This document shows, piece after piece, positions 33,849 to 42,576 of a stretch of DNA of 53,005 bases. Source of the stretch: Pantoea sp. RIT-PI-b (GTDB lineage Bacteria; Pseudomonadota; Gammaproteobacteria; Enterobacterales; Enterobacteriaceae); the NCBI RefSeq assembly GCF_001187905.1, contig NZ_LGIS01000029.1, positions 1-53,005 on the forward strand, in the 5' to 3' direction. A program made the translations under genes and the position numbers. The notes beneath the pieces were generated by a model. The model did no database searches, was not told the DNA's origin, and worked only from the letters and a program-made list of their open reading frames with translations. Numbering within the stretch: the stretch's first letter is position 1; each line of letters begins with the position of its first letter.

Positions 33849-34748
33849 ATGCCTGCGCAATCACCGCGTTTGCCGAAAATCAGCGTCATTCATTCGTTTA
33901 AAGTGGCGGCGGAGTTAGGCAGCCTGGCGAAAGCGGCGGCGCAGCTGGCGTTAACGCCTGCCGCCGTCAGCCAGCAGATTCGTCAGTTGGAAGAGCAGTT
34001 GGGCAGCGTGCTGTTTGTGCGCACCCAAAGCGGCGTGATGCTGACCGATATTGGCAAAGAGTATTTGCGCTACGTCACCGAGGCGTTCGACATTCTGCAT
34101 CTCGGCCAGCAAAACCTGCGCCATGCGGCAGCGGTGCCAAAGCTGACGCTCTATTCATTGCCGGCTTTAGCATCGAAATGGTTGCTGCCCAACATTGCCC
34201 AGTGGCGCCAGCAGTGCCCCGGGATCGATTTATCCCTGCACGGCACGCATACGCAGGTAGATTTCAACGCCACGCCGGCTGATTTTGTCATCTGTTTTGG
34301 GGAAGATCGTTATCCACAACTCGATAAGCAGCTGCTGTTCCGCGACGAGGTCGTGCCGGTTGCCAGTCCGGCGCTGCTGCAACGCTTTGCCGGGCAGGAC
34401 GTTCTGCAGCAGGCGCCGCTGATTCATCTTGATTGGGGCAACGAAGGGCGTTTCTTGCCTGACTGGCGCAGCTGGTTTCAGGCTAAAGGGATTGACGATC
34501 CGCAGCCGCAGCCGTCGTTCAGCTTTAATCTGACTTCGCTGGCGATTGATGCCGCCGTGGCAGGCGCGGGCTTGCTGCTCGGTCAGCGCCGATTAATTTC
34601 TGCCGAACTGGCGCGCGGTGATCTGGTGATGGTCGATCCACTCAGCCTGCCGCTCAGCAAACCCTATTTCCTTGCCTGGCCACAGCGCTCGCTCAGCCAG
34701 CCCGGCAGCGATGCGCTGATCAACTGGCTCACGGCGCTTTCAAGTTAA
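33849..34748 (+). CDS. LysR family transcriptional regulator (GcvA-like)
   Basis: 299 aa. N-terminal HTH at about residues 17-42 (LGSLAKAAAQLALTPAAVSQQIRQLE), followed by an effector-binding domain. The sequence resembles the GcvA subgroup. It lies 99 bp from the divergent oxygenase gene and 90 bp before a DASS-type transporter, so both are candidate targets. The gap contains GTTA-N5-TAAC at about 33802-33814, a possible LysR site. Confidence 0.88.
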   Translation: MPAQSPRLPKISVIHSFKVAAELGSLAKAAAQLALTPAAVSQQIRQLEEQLGSVLFVRTQSGVMLTDIGKEYLRYVTEAFDILHLGQQNLRHAAAVPKLTLYSLPALASKWLLPNIAQWRQQCPGIDLSLHGTHTQVDFNATPADFVICFGEDRYPQLDKQLLFRDEVVPVASPALLQRFAGQDVLQQAPLIHLDWGNEGRFLPDWRSWFQAKGIDDPQPQPSFSFNLTSLAIDAAVAGAGLLLGQRRLISAELARGDLVMVDPLSLPLSKPYFLAWPQRSLSQPGSDALINWLTALSS

Positions 34749-34838
34749 AAAACTGTTAACAAATTCATCTTTCTCTGCATAGGTTTGCAGTAAGCTGTTG
34801 CACTTTGCAGTAATGGCTCGAGGAAAGGGAGTTCAGTC

Positions 34839-36137
34839 GTGACCTCAGATCTCAATTTTTGGCTCACCGCGCTGGTGGTTGCTATCACCATTGTGCTGTG
34901 GGCCAGCGCGCGTTTACCGGAATACGTTACCGCGCTGCTGTTTTTTGCCGCGGCGATGCTGTTAAAACTGGCGCCTGCCAGCAGCGTGTTCAGCGGTTTT
35001 GCATCGTCGGCATTTTGGCTGGTACTGAGCGGTTTTGTGCTGGGTGCGGCGATCCGCAAAGTCGGCCTCGCGCAGCGTTGGGCCAACTATTTAGTGGTGC
35101 CGTTGAGCCAAAGCTGGCCGCGCATGGTGGCGGGAACGGTACTGCTCACGTATTTACTGGCGTTTGTCATGCCCTCGAATATGGGCCGTATCGCGCTGCT
35201 GATGCCGGTGGTACTGGCGATGGGCGAACGCGCGGGGATCAAAGCGGGCAGCCGCGGCAGCATCGGTCTGGCGCTGGCCGTCGGATTTGGCACCTTTCAG
35301 CTCTCCGCCAGTATTCTGCCCGCCAACGTGCCGAATCTGGTGCTGAGCGGGGCGGCAGAAAGCGCGTATCAACTACATCTGCAGTGGTTGCCGTGGTGGC
35401 TGCTGCACATGCCGGTGGTCGGCATCGGCAAAGGGTTGCTGTTGATTGGCTGCCTCCTGTTGCTGTTTCGTGCCAAACCTCTGGCGGTGCTGCAGCGCGA
35501 TCGATTAACCGCGTTAAGCCGCAGCGAATGGCGATTAATAGGCCTGCTCACGATCACCTTGTTGCTATGGATGACCGACAGCGTGCACGGCCTGCCAGCC
35601 GCCTGGGTCGGATTGGCGGCGGCCTGTATTTGTCTGCTGCCGCGCGTCGGCTTTATCTCCGGCGAGGATTTCGCCAGCGGCGTGAACTTCCGCACCTGTA
35701 TTTACATCGCCGGGATACTTGGCGTTGCTACTCTGGTAGTGGATTCCGGTTTGGGGCGCATGATTGCCAACGCGTTGCTCAGCGTGCTGCCGTTGCAGGA
35801 TCACCCCTCGTTCGGCAATTTTGCCGTGCTGAATGCGCTGGTGTCGCTGATGAATTTTGTACTTACCGCCAATGGCGTACCGGCGATGGTGACGCCGATG
35901 GCGCAAGAGCTGGCGCATGCATCCGGCTTTCCGCTGCTCACCATCATCATGCTGCAGGTGTTTGCTTACGCCACGCCTTTGCTGCCTTACCAGGCATCGC
36001 CGGTGGTGGTGGCGATGGGCTTAGGTAACGTGCCGGCCAAAGCCGGTTTGCAGCTGTGCGCGTTGATCTTCCTGTTCAGCGTGCTGCTGCTGTTACCGCT
36101 GGATTACCTGTGGTTTCGGCTGCTAGGCTATGTCTGA
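34839..36137 (+). CDS. SLC13/DASS-family divalent anion symporter
   Basis: 432 aa with about 11 membrane segments. Family features: FSGFASSAFWLVLSGFVLGAAI in the first half, and the paired hairpin motifs FVMPSNMGRIALLMPVVLA and MNFVLTANGVPAMVTPMAQ, each with the conserved N-containing loop of the CitT/YbhI/SdcS group. It imports or exchanges a di- or tricarboxylate. The start is GTG, with AGGAAAGG 8 nt upstream. It follows the LysR gene in the same direction. A link to the divergent oxygenase (which uses 2-oxoglutarate) is possible but unproven. Confidence 0.87.
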   Translation: MTSDLNFWLTALVVAITIVLWASARLPEYVTALLFFAAAMLLKLAPASSVFSGFASSAFWLVLSGFVLGAAIRKVGLAQRWANYLVVPLSQSWPRMVAGTVLLTYLLAFVMPSNMGRIALLMPVVLAMGERAGIKAGSRGSIGLALAVGFGTFQLSASILPANVPNLVLSGAAESAYQLHLQWLPWWLLHMPVVGIGKGLLLIGCLLLLFRAKPLAVLQRDRLTALSRSEWRLIGLLTITLLLWMTDSVHGLPAAWVGLAAACICLLPRVGFISGEDFASGVNFRTCIYIAGILGVATLVVDSGLGRMIANALLSVLPLQDHPSFGNFAVLNALVSLMNFVLTANGVPAMVTPMAQELAHASGFPLLTIIMLQVFAYATPLLPYQASPVVVAMGLGNVPAKAGLQLCALIFLFSVLLLLPLDYLWFRLLGYV

Positions 36138-36158
36138 ATTTTCTCGCTGAGATGCTGT

Positions 36159-37016
36159 ATGCCAGCCAATAACGATTGGGTTGATTTTCGTCGTGACGAC
36201 GAGACCGGAATTGAGAGCGTGAACGCGCATTTTCGCGGGCATGCTTACGATCCGCACGATCACGATGAACTGCTGGTGGGCGTTACGCAGCAGGGGTTAC
36301 AACGTTTCAACTGCCACCGCGCGCTGCACACCAGCACGCCGGGCCGGGCGATATTGATTGAGCCGGGCGCGGTGCATGATGGGCACGCGCCGGACGCTGA
36401 AGGTTTCACCTATGTAATGCTCTATCTGCCGCAGCGTTGGGTGGCGGAGATGATGCAGCGTCGCGGCTTGGGCGATGTGTCGCAGATTGAAGGCGCTTTC
36501 CGCCACACGCTCACCGACGACGCGCTGCTGGCGAGTGCGATTCAGCAAGCGTGGTTTGCGGTGCATCAGGGCGAAGGGCGGCTGGCACGCGATCAAAGCC
36601 TCGATCATCTGCTTACCCTGCTGTCGCGCCATCTGGACACCAAGCCCAGCGTGCAGCACAGCGAAGCCATGCGCCAGATGCAGCTGCTGCGCGACTATCT
36701 GCACGATTTTATGGCGCAGGATATTGGCTTGGATGATCTCTCGCGCCTCTCCGGCATCGATCGTTTTCGTCTCACACGTCAGTTCAAACAGGCATTTGGC
36801 CAATCCCCACACGCCTATCTGGTACGCCTGCGGTTGCGCAGCGCGCGCGCGTTACTGGCGCAGGGTATTGAACCGGTGCAGGTGGCGGCGCAGGTGGGAT
36901 TTGCCGATCAAAGCCATCTTGGCCGCTGGTTTCAGCGTGCCTATCGCATGACGCCCGCCGCCTATCAACGCCAGTGCACAAACGTTCTATACGCTTCCCT
37001 GCCAGCTCTAAGATGA
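36159..37016 (+). CDS. AraC family transcriptional regulator
   Basis: 285 aa. N-terminal cupin arm (HAYDPHDHDELLVGVTQQG, residues 28-46), then a C-terminal double HTH with DIGLDDLSRLSGIDRFRLTRQFKQ and the family end VGFADQSHLGRWFQRAYRMTPAAY. It is 21 bp after the transporter gene and 34 bp before the DUF2000 gene. Because AraC proteins often regulate an adjacent small gene, DUF2000 is the first target to consider. Confidence 0.88.
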   Translation: MPANNDWVDFRRDDETGIESVNAHFRGHAYDPHDHDELLVGVTQQGLQRFNCHRALHTSTPGRAILIEPGAVHDGHAPDAEGFTYVMLYLPQRWVAEMMQRRGLGDVSQIEGAFRHTLTDDALLASAIQQAWFAVHQGEGRLARDQSLDHLLTLLSRHLDTKPSVQHSEAMRQMQLLRDYLHDFMAQDIGLDDLSRLSGIDRFRLTRQFKQAFGQSPHAYLVRLRLRSARALLAQGIEPVQVAAQVGFADQSHLGRWFQRAYRMTPAAYQRQCTNVLYASLPALR

Positions 37017-37050
37017 TAAGGTTTTTGTTGTCATCGGAGAGTTGTTACAG

Positions 37051-37458
37051 ATGTTTGATACCAAAATCGCCCTGATCGTACGTGATGATTTAGCCACCTG
37101 GCAGCGCCTGAACGTGGTGGCATTTCTCGCCACCGGCGTGGCCTCAGCCGCGCCTGAAATGATGGGCGCACCCTATGTTGATGCCAAAGATCGTCAGTAC
37201 GGCAATATGGCTGGTCAGCCGATGCTGGTGTTTGCCGGTGATTTAGCGGGATTACAGCGCGCGCATCGCCAGGGGCTGGAGCGTGAATTAACCCTCATTC
37301 CGTATGTGGAAGCGATGTTTTCCACCGGGCACGACGCGGCCAACCGCGCAGTGTTTAAGGCGGAGGACGCCGATAATCTGAATCTGGTGGGTATCGCACT
37401 ACGCGGCCCGAAGAAGGCGGTGGATAAGGCGATTAAGGGACTGGCGTTGCACGGTTAG
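37051..37458 (+). CDS. DUF2000 family protein
   Basis: 135 aa. It begins MFDTKIALIVRDDLATWQRL and contains PYVEAMFSTGHDAANR, the pattern of DUF2000 proteins, which have a ferredoxin-like or peptidyl-tRNA-hydrolase-2-like fold. The biochemical function is not known to me. GGAGAG lies 9-10 nt before ATG 37051; an in-frame TTG at 37042 has no spacing and is rejected. It directly follows the AraC gene and is followed by a CCCTCACCC repeat. Confidence 0.82.
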   Translation: MFDTKIALIVRDDLATWQRLNVVAFLATGVASAAPEMMGAPYVDAKDRQYGNMAGQPMLVFAGDLAGLQRAHRQGLERELTLIPYVEAMFSTGHDAANRAVFKAEDADNLNLVGIALRGPKKAVDKAIKGLALHG

Positions 37459-37468
37459 TGCGGGGTTT

Positions 37469-37505
37469 CCCTCACCCTAACCCTCTCCCGCAGGCGGGAG
37501 AGGGA
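37469..37505. repeat. CCCTCACCCTAACCCTCTCCC-type intergenic repeat, copy A
   Basis: A CCCTCACCCTAACCC lead followed by the stem CTCTCCCGC/GCGGGAGAG. It is a repeat type found between genes in many proteobacteria. It lies 11 bp after the DUF2000 gene and in the opposite orientation to copy B at 37553-37589. Confidence 0.85.
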
Positions 37506-37548
37506 ATCGCAAGTGCGGTTTTGAACGTTTATCACTCGCTCCACCTAA

Positions 37549-38913
37549 TTATTCCCTCTCCCACTTGTGGGAGAGGGCTAAGGTGAGGGCGCTTTCTACC
37601 CTCTCCGCCGCCCTGAGCAACAAGTCTTCCCGCCCCCGTAACGCCAGCAACTCCAGCCCAATCGGCAAACCCTCCTGACTAAATCCGGCTGGAATGCTGA
37701 TGGCTGGCGCACCGGTCACCGCTGAAACTAACGCATTGCTGCCTTCCTGCATCTCACCGTGCTTAACCGGCGGATGGCGCACCACCGGATAGGCCAACAG
37801 ATTGATCTGATGCGCAGCGAAGAACTGCGCGAGTTGCTGATAGAGATCGTGCTGGCGCTGTTGCACCACCCGATAATCCTCGCTGTCGGTTCCGGCATGC
37901 TGCGCACGCGAAGTAAACACCGTTTCCAGCTGCGGATGGTAGCGCCTGGAGGCCACCACATCGGCAAGCGTTCGGCACCTGGCCTGTGGTTTATCTGCCA
38001 GCCAGGCCGCCAGCGCTGCAGCAAATTCATAGCCGATGATATTGGCCTCAGCGGCCAGCGTTGCCAGCTGCGGATAACTCACCTCTCGCGGTGCAAAATC
38101 GGCCAGCGCGGCACGCACTGCCTGATTAATCTCATCTTCATCCTGCGCAAACCCTTGCTGCCAGATGCCGATGCGCAGCGGTTCATCGCTTACTGCTAAC
38201 GGTTGTTCGCCTAAAATCTCCAACGCTAAACGCAAATCCGCCGCCGAACGTACCAGCGGGCCGGGAATATCCTGGGTTGGCGACAGCGGCACAATGCCTT
38301 GGGTGCTGATGCCGCCGCGCGTCATGCGCAGTCCGAACAGATGATTAAACGCCGCCGGAATGCGCACCGATCCAGCGGTATCGCTGCCCATCGCCAGCGG
38401 TACATAGCCAGCCGCCACCGCCACGGCGGAACCGCTGCTCGATCCGCCCGGTGAACGCCCCGCAACCCACGCGTTGTGGGTGAAGCCGCTCAGTGACGAC
38501 GCGCCGGTGATACCCGCCGCCAGCTCATGCATGGCGGTTTTGCCGATCAGAATCGCGCCTGCATCGCGCAGCCGGGTGACAAGTGGCGCATCTTCGCTGG
38601 CAATCACTTCTCGCAGCAGCACCGAACCGGCGCTGGTTGGCCAGCCTTTAACGTCGATATTGTCTTTAATCAGCACCGGAATTCCTTCCAGCCGTCGCAC
38701 CCGCTCACCGCGCTGGCGACGCGTATCACTGGCGTCCGCCGCTGCTAACGCTTCTTCGGCAAACAGCCAGGTAATGGCGTTGTAGCGCGGTTGATCCACG
38801 TCGGCAATGCGCTGCAGCGCAAAGGCAGTTAACTGGCGAGCGCTCACCGTGCGTTGCGCTAGCGCCTGCTGTAAGTCGTTGATTGAAGCGGTGAGATAAT
38901 CGGCGTATTGCAT
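37549..38913 (-). CDS. Amidase (amidase-signature family)
   Basis: 454 aa. The Ser-cisSer-Lys triad is intact: Lys83 in VLIKDNIDVKG, the cis-serine in GRSPGGSSSG (Ser159 region), and nucleophile Ser182 in GSDTAGSVRIPA. It hydrolyses a carboxamide; the substrate is unknown. I chose ATG 38913, whose Shine-Dalgarno GGAGG lies inside the last codons and stop of the upstream metallo-beta-lactamase gene, so it is translationally coupled. The last 12 codons (LTLALSHKWERE) are the CCCTCACCC-type repeat copy B read in frame; the natural C-terminus was probably a little shorter. Confidence 0.88.
   Translation of the reverse strand: MQYADYLTASINDLQQALAQRTVSARQLTAFALQRIADVDQPRYNAITWLFAEEALAAADASDTRRQRGERVRRLEGIPVLIKDNIDVKGWPTSAGSVLLREVIASEDAPLVTRLRDAGAILIGKTAMHELAAGITGASSLSGFTHNAWVAGRSPGGSSSGSAVAVAAGYVPLAMGSDTAGSVRIPAAFNHLFGLRMTRGGISTQGIVPLSPTQDIPGPLVRSAADLRLALEILGEQPLAVSDEPLRIGIWQQGFAQDEDEINQAVRAALADFAPREVSYPQLATLAAEANIIGYEFAAALAAWLADKPQARCRTLADVVASRRYHPQLETVFTSRAQHAGTDSEDYRVVQQRQHDLYQQLAQFFAAHQINLLAYPVVRHPPVKHGEMQEGSNALVSAVTGAPAISIPAGFSQEGLPIGLELLALRGREDLLLRAAERVESALTLALSHKWERE
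37553..37589. repeat. CCCTCACCC-type intergenic repeat, copy B, inside the amidase C-terminus
   Basis: Stem CTCTCCCAC/GTGGGAGAG followed by GGCTAAGGTGAGGG, facing copy A at 37469-37505. It lies in frame at the 3-prime end of the amidase gene and encodes LTLALSHKWERE just before the TAA. Confidence 0.85.
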
Positions 38914-38917
38914 CAGG

Positions 38918-39739
38918 TTAAACCTCCAGCGGAATCCATTGCCCGTCGCGCGTGACGCGTCCACACGAGCTGCCAGTAAAGTGGGTGCTGAACCAGATTG
39001 CCTGATGTTGTGCGCACCAGTCCATCACGCGTTGACGCGAAGTAACGGCCAGCGCTTTATCTTCACAAAACAGTGAGTTCCAATGCGGATACTGGAACTG
39101 AATCGGATTGTGCATCACATCGCCAGCAAAAATGGCGCACTCACCGGCGCTCTCCAGCTCAATCGACGCATGATCGCCGCTGTGCCCCGGCGTGGAGAGA
39201 TAACGCAGCACGCCAGCAAACTGCGGCGAATCCTGCACGTCGATGCTCTCCAGTTGCCCGCTCTCGATCAGCGGCAGAAGGCTGTCGCGATAAAGTTCCT
39301 GAGTTGCCGGATGCTGCTGGCAATGCGCCAGTTCCCGTGCCGAGCAGATATAGCGCGCATTGGGAAACATCGGAGTCCATTGGCCGTCTTTTAGATGCGT
39401 ATTCCAGCCGACATGATCGGTATGAATATGCGTCATCAGCACCAGCGTCACTTCTGCCGGATCGACACCCGCCTGCGCCAGGTTTTCTGCATACGGCGTA
39501 TTGAGCTGATGAAACAGCGGCTTGTTATCGCGATGGCGTCCGTTGCCGGTCGCGGTGTCGATAATGATGGTCTGTTCAGCGCGGCGCACCACCCAGCTGT
39601 GGATCGATATTTCCGCTGGCTGCTGAGCCAGTTCATCACTCATTTCCGCCCGATGCGGCATAAACAGCACGCCCATTGGCAAGGACGCGGTTTGTTCGCT
39701 CACTTTGGTAATCAGGCAATCGCCAACGCGAATCGTCAT
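38918..39739 (-). CDS. MBL-fold metallohydrolase
   Basis: 273 aa. Metallo-beta-lactamase fold with the dinuclear zinc motif HIHTDH (His104, His106, Asp108, His109), His186 in TPGHSGDH, Asp207 in IFAGDVMH and His253 in FSTHF. The layout matches lactonase-like or N-acyl-homoserine-lactonase-like members, but also other hydrolases, so substrate is open. Its stop is 4 bp before the amidase start, and the two genes form an operon divergent from the LysR gene at 39821. Confidence 0.85.
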   Translation of the reverse strand: MTIRVGDCLITKVSEQTASLPMGVLFMPHRAEMSDELAQQPAEISIHSWVVRRAEQTIIIDTATGNGRHRDNKPLFHQLNTPYAENLAQAGVDPAEVTLVLMTHIHTDHVGWNTHLKDGQWTPMFPNARYICSARELAHCQQHPATQELYRDSLLPLIESGQLESIDVQDSPQFAGVLRYLSTPGHSGDHASIELESAGECAIFAGDVMHNPIQFQYPHWNSLFCEDKALAVTSRQRVMDWCAQHQAIWFSTHFTGSSCGRVTRDGQWIPLEV

Positions 39740-39797
39740 CAGGTGCTCCTTATGGCTTGGTATCAGCGAAGAAGCCTCACTATACTGACGGTACTAA

Positions 39798-39823
39798 CAT
39801 TATTTAAATCGATTAAAATAATG
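39798..39823. promoter_or_regulatory. Inverted repeat CATTATTT-N10-AAATAATG overlapping the LysR start
   Basis: Perfect 8-bp arms with a 10-bp spacer; the right arm includes the LysR start codon. It lies between that gene and the divergent MBL/amidase operon. Such an arrangement suits an autoregulatory LysR site acting on both promoters. Confidence 0.5.
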
Positions 39824-40750
39824 CAAAGCATCAATGAAAATGATTTCATCCGCATCGACCTGAATTTGCTGGTGGTATTGCTGGTGATGTTTGAAGTGCG
39901 CAGCGTCACGCAGGCGGCACATCGGCTCTATCTGGGACAGCCAGCGGTCAGCGCGGCACTGAAACGACTGCGTGAAATGTTTGACGATCCGCTGTTTGTG
40001 CGCGCTTCAAATGGCATGACGCCGACGCCGCGTGCTGAGCAACTGGTGCAGCAGTTTGCGCCGCTAATGCAGGATCTGCATCGCGTGATCTTCACCCATC
40101 AGCCGTTTAATGCCGCGCAGGATAGCCACAGTTTTCGTATCGGCATGAGCGATTGGCTGGAGCATTGGCTGATGCCGGATCTGCTGGCTGAGCTGGCGCG
40201 TGTAGCGCCGAATATTGAGGTGAAAGTGATAGCCGCCGATCCGTGGCAGGCGGTGCCGTTAATGGAGCAGCAGCAGGCCGATGTGGCGATCGCGGTAGGT
40301 AATGAAACCAGCCGCGATCTCACGCGAGAGAAGATCCTGCGTGCCGGTTTCAGCACCCTGTGGGATCGCCAGCAAATTTCCTTAAATGCACCGCTGACGC
40401 TAGAGCAGTTTGTTCGCTACCAACATGCGCTGGTGTCGTATCGTGGCGTGAGCGAAAGCGCGCTGGATCGCCAGTTGCAGCAGCAGGGTTTAACGCGACG
40501 CATGCGCTATGTCACGCCGAATTTTTCCTCGTTACCGCTGCTGTTAAAACGCCTGCCGCTGTTTGCCACGGTGCCGCAAGGATTGGTGGAATCCTGGCGT
40601 GAGCTGTATGACCTGAACGCTGCGCCGGTGCCGGTCAGCATGCCGGATTATGAGGTTTCGCTGCTGTGGCACAACGCGCGCAGCGAAGATGCCGCCAATT
40701 GCTGGCTGCGGGACATGCTACGTATGTTGATAAAAAGTAAGCTGATTTGA
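39821..40750 (+). CDS. LysR family transcriptional regulator
   Basis: 309 aa. HTH in FEVRSVTQAAHRLYLGQPAVSAALKRLR at about residues 26-53, effector domain following, with DPLFVRASNGMTPTPRAEQL typical of the NodD/PcpR-like group. I chose ATG 39821; a long upstream extension of the frame to 39395 overlaps the divergent MBL gene and lacks similarity. It probably regulates the divergent MBL-hydrolase/amidase operon. Confidence 0.88.
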   Translation: MQSINENDFIRIDLNLLVVLLVMFEVRSVTQAAHRLYLGQPAVSAALKRLREMFDDPLFVRASNGMTPTPRAEQLVQQFAPLMQDLHRVIFTHQPFNAAQDSHSFRIGMSDWLEHWLMPDLLAELARVAPNIEVKVIAADPWQAVPLMEQQQADVAIAVGNETSRDLTREKILRAGFSTLWDRQQISLNAPLTLEQFVRYQHALVSYRGVSESALDRQLQQQGLTRRMRYVTPNFSSLPLLLKRLPLFATVPQGLVESWRELYDLNAAPVPVSMPDYEVSLLWHNARSEDAANCWLRDMLRMLIKSKLI

Positions 40751-40806
40751 GGTCGCCATAAATGGCGCCCCTACCGCCACGTTGTAGAGTCGCCATTTAT
40801 GGCGAC
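40751..40806. repeat. Head-to-head pair of short intergenic palindromes
   Basis: A reverse copy (GGTCGCCATAAATGGCGCCC then CTAC) at 40751-40774 and a direct copy (GTAG then AGTCGCCATTTATGGCGACC) at 40784-40806. It follows the LysR stop by 1 bp and ends 8 bp before the SDR stop, so it separates two convergent genes. Confidence 0.85.
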
Positions 40807-40813
40807 CAGCTGA

Positions 40814-41506
40814 TCACCACGGCACCACGCGGCCCAGATAATCCAGATAATGAATCCCGCGCCGCCCGGCGTAGCTTTCCATGGTATTCAGCAGATTTGG
40901 GATGCTCTCCTCAATCGTCAAGCGTGCTTCCGGTCCGCCCATGTCGGTGCGTACCCAACCCGGCGCCATCAGCAACAGCGTACGATCGTCGGCGCTCCGC
41001 GCGGCGAAGCTGCGCATCAACATATTCAGCGCCGCTTTACTGCCGCGATACACTTCGTAATTGCCGTTAGTGTTGTTGGCCAAACTGCCCTGGCCGGATG
41101 ACATCACCGCGATGGTGCCAGTGGCGCTGACGCGATCTTTAAAGGTCTCAATCACGCGCAGTGGACTCAGCGCGTTAGTCACCATGACGCGGATGAACTC
41201 CTCGGTTGACACATCAGCGATGGTTTCGCGGTCGTCATTTTTTACCCCGGCGTTGACGAACAGCATATCGAACTGCCGATCCGCCAGCCGCGTGTGCAAC
41301 GCTTGCACCTGTTCTGGTTGGTTGATGTCCACGCTTTCCACCGTCAACAGCTGCGGGAAGCGCTGCGCCAGGTGTTGCAGCTTTGCAGTTGAGTTTTCAC
41401 GTCCGGTGGCGACCACCTGATACCCGCGCTGGAGCAGGGTTTCCGCCAGCGCCAAACCCAGTCCGCGTGAAGCGCCAATCAGTAATACGCGTGTTGCTTC
41501 GCTCAT
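40814..41506 (-). CDS. Short-chain dehydrogenase/reductase (SDR)
   Basis: 230 aa classical SDR. Cofactor motif LIGASRGLGLALAETLLQRG at residues 10-29, NAGV at about 87-90, catalytic Ser and YRGSKAALNML near residue 153. The Arg in VATGREN after the second strand suggests NADP(H). The substrate is unknown. It is divergent from the LysR gene at 41641, with a 134-bp gap, so it is the natural target of that regulator. Confidence 0.87.
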   Translation of the reverse strand: MSEATRVLLIGASRGLGLALAETLLQRGYQVVATGRENSTAKLQHLAQRFPQLLTVESVDINQPEQVQALHTRLADRQFDMLFVNAGVKNDDRETIADVSTEEFIRVMVTNALSPLRVIETFKDRVSATGTIAVMSSGQGSLANNTNGNYEVYRGSKAALNMLMRSFAARSADDRTLLLMAPGWVRTDMGGPEARLTIEESIPNLLNTMESYAGRRGIHYLDYLGRVVPW

Positions 41507-41640
41507 CGAGCTCTCCTATGTGTAGATGCGATGATAAGAGTGTAGCGTCGGGTGAGGGCAGGCGGAATACGCAGCATCTGCATTGATAACCTGCAGCAAA
41601 CGCCTTGTCACCTGGCCATGAATCAGCGAGGATAGCGCGC

Positions 41641-42576
41641 ATGAATAATGCCGATTTAAACCTGTTAATTGCCCTAGATGCGCTGTTGATTGAAGGCAGC
41701 GTGATTGGCGCAGCGCGTCGTCTGGGCCTGAGCGAATCGGCGATGAGCCGCACGCTTGGGCGCTTACGCGCCACCACTGGCGATGCGCTATTAGTGCGTG
41801 CCGGGCGTCAGATGGTGCTGACGCCTTATGCCGAAGCCATTCGTGAGCGTACCCATCACACGGTAGGTGAAGCGCGGGCAGTGTTAAGCCCGTCGGCGCA
41901 GTCGCTGGATTTGCGCCAGTTACATCGTTGTTTCACCCTGCGCACCAATGAAGGATTTGTCGAAGCCTTCGGCGGCGCGCTGATCGCCGCCGTGGCCGAA
42001 CAAGCGCCGCAGGCGTGGCTCAGTTTTGTGCCGAAGCCGGAAAAAAGCGCGCGCGACTTGCGTGAAGGCAATATCGATCTGGAGATTGGTGTGCTGGGCA
42101 ATATGGGGCCGGAGATTCGCTTGCAGGCGCTGTTTCGCGATGGCTTTGTTGGCGTGGTGCGTGCCGGACATGCGCTAACGCAACAGCTGGATATCGCGCA
42201 GTTTGCGGCCTTTGGTCATATTGTGGCGTCACGCCGGGGTGAGCTGGGCGGGCCGATTCATGATGCGCTGCTGCAGGCCGGCTTAACGCGCAAGGTGGCG
42301 ACGGTGGTGCCCGCATTTTCAACGGCGGTGGCGCTGGCGCAGGAATCGGACCTTGTCGCGCTGGTGCCGCGTTCACTGTTTCTTCATCATCCATTGTTCA
42401 AAAATAGCAACAGGTTAGCGATGTTTGAACTGCCGTTCCCGACGCCAGAAATGACGGTGTCACAACTGTGGCATCCCAGGCTGGAAAATGACGCCGCACA
42501 TCGCTGGCTGCGCAGCGTAGTAAAACGTGTTTGTCAGCCGCCACGCACCGAACCGCGCCACACCACATCGGCCTGA
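41641..42576 (+). CDS. LysR family transcriptional regulator
   Basis: 311 aa. HTH in EGSVIGAARRLGLSESAMSRTLGRLR at about residues 17-42, then an effector domain with the NodD-like DALLVRAGRQMVLTPYAEAI. I chose ATG 41641 with a GAGGA upstream; a TTG start 36 nt earlier is unlikely. Its last 43 nt overlap the 3-prime end of the convergent LacI gene. The likely target is the divergent SDR. Confidence 0.87.
   Translation: MNNADLNLLIALDALLIEGSVIGAARRLGLSESAMSRTLGRLRATTGDALLVRAGRQMVLTPYAEAIRERTHHTVGEARAVLSPSAQSLDLRQLHRCFTLRTNEGFVEAFGGALIAAVAEQAPQAWLSFVPKPEKSARDLREGNIDLEIGVLGNMGPEIRLQALFRDGFVGVVRAGHALTQQLDIAQFAAFGHIVASRRGELGGPIHDALLQAGLTRKVATVVPAFSTAVALAQESDLVALVPRSLFLHHPLFKNSNRLAMFELPFPTPEMTVSQLWHPRLENDAAHRWLRSVVKRVCQPPRTEPRHTTSA

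Noticed and set aside
34859..36028. A 389-codon open frame overlapping the DASS transporter gene in another frame
   Set aside because: It is a shadow caused by GC-rich codon use. Its translation is rich in Arg/Gly/Ala with no membrane or domain pattern, while the 34839 frame is a clear transporter.
39395..39820. N-terminal extension of the LysR gene to 39395
   Set aside because: It overlaps the divergent MBL gene, has no LysR similarity, and the HTH begins right after ATG 39821.
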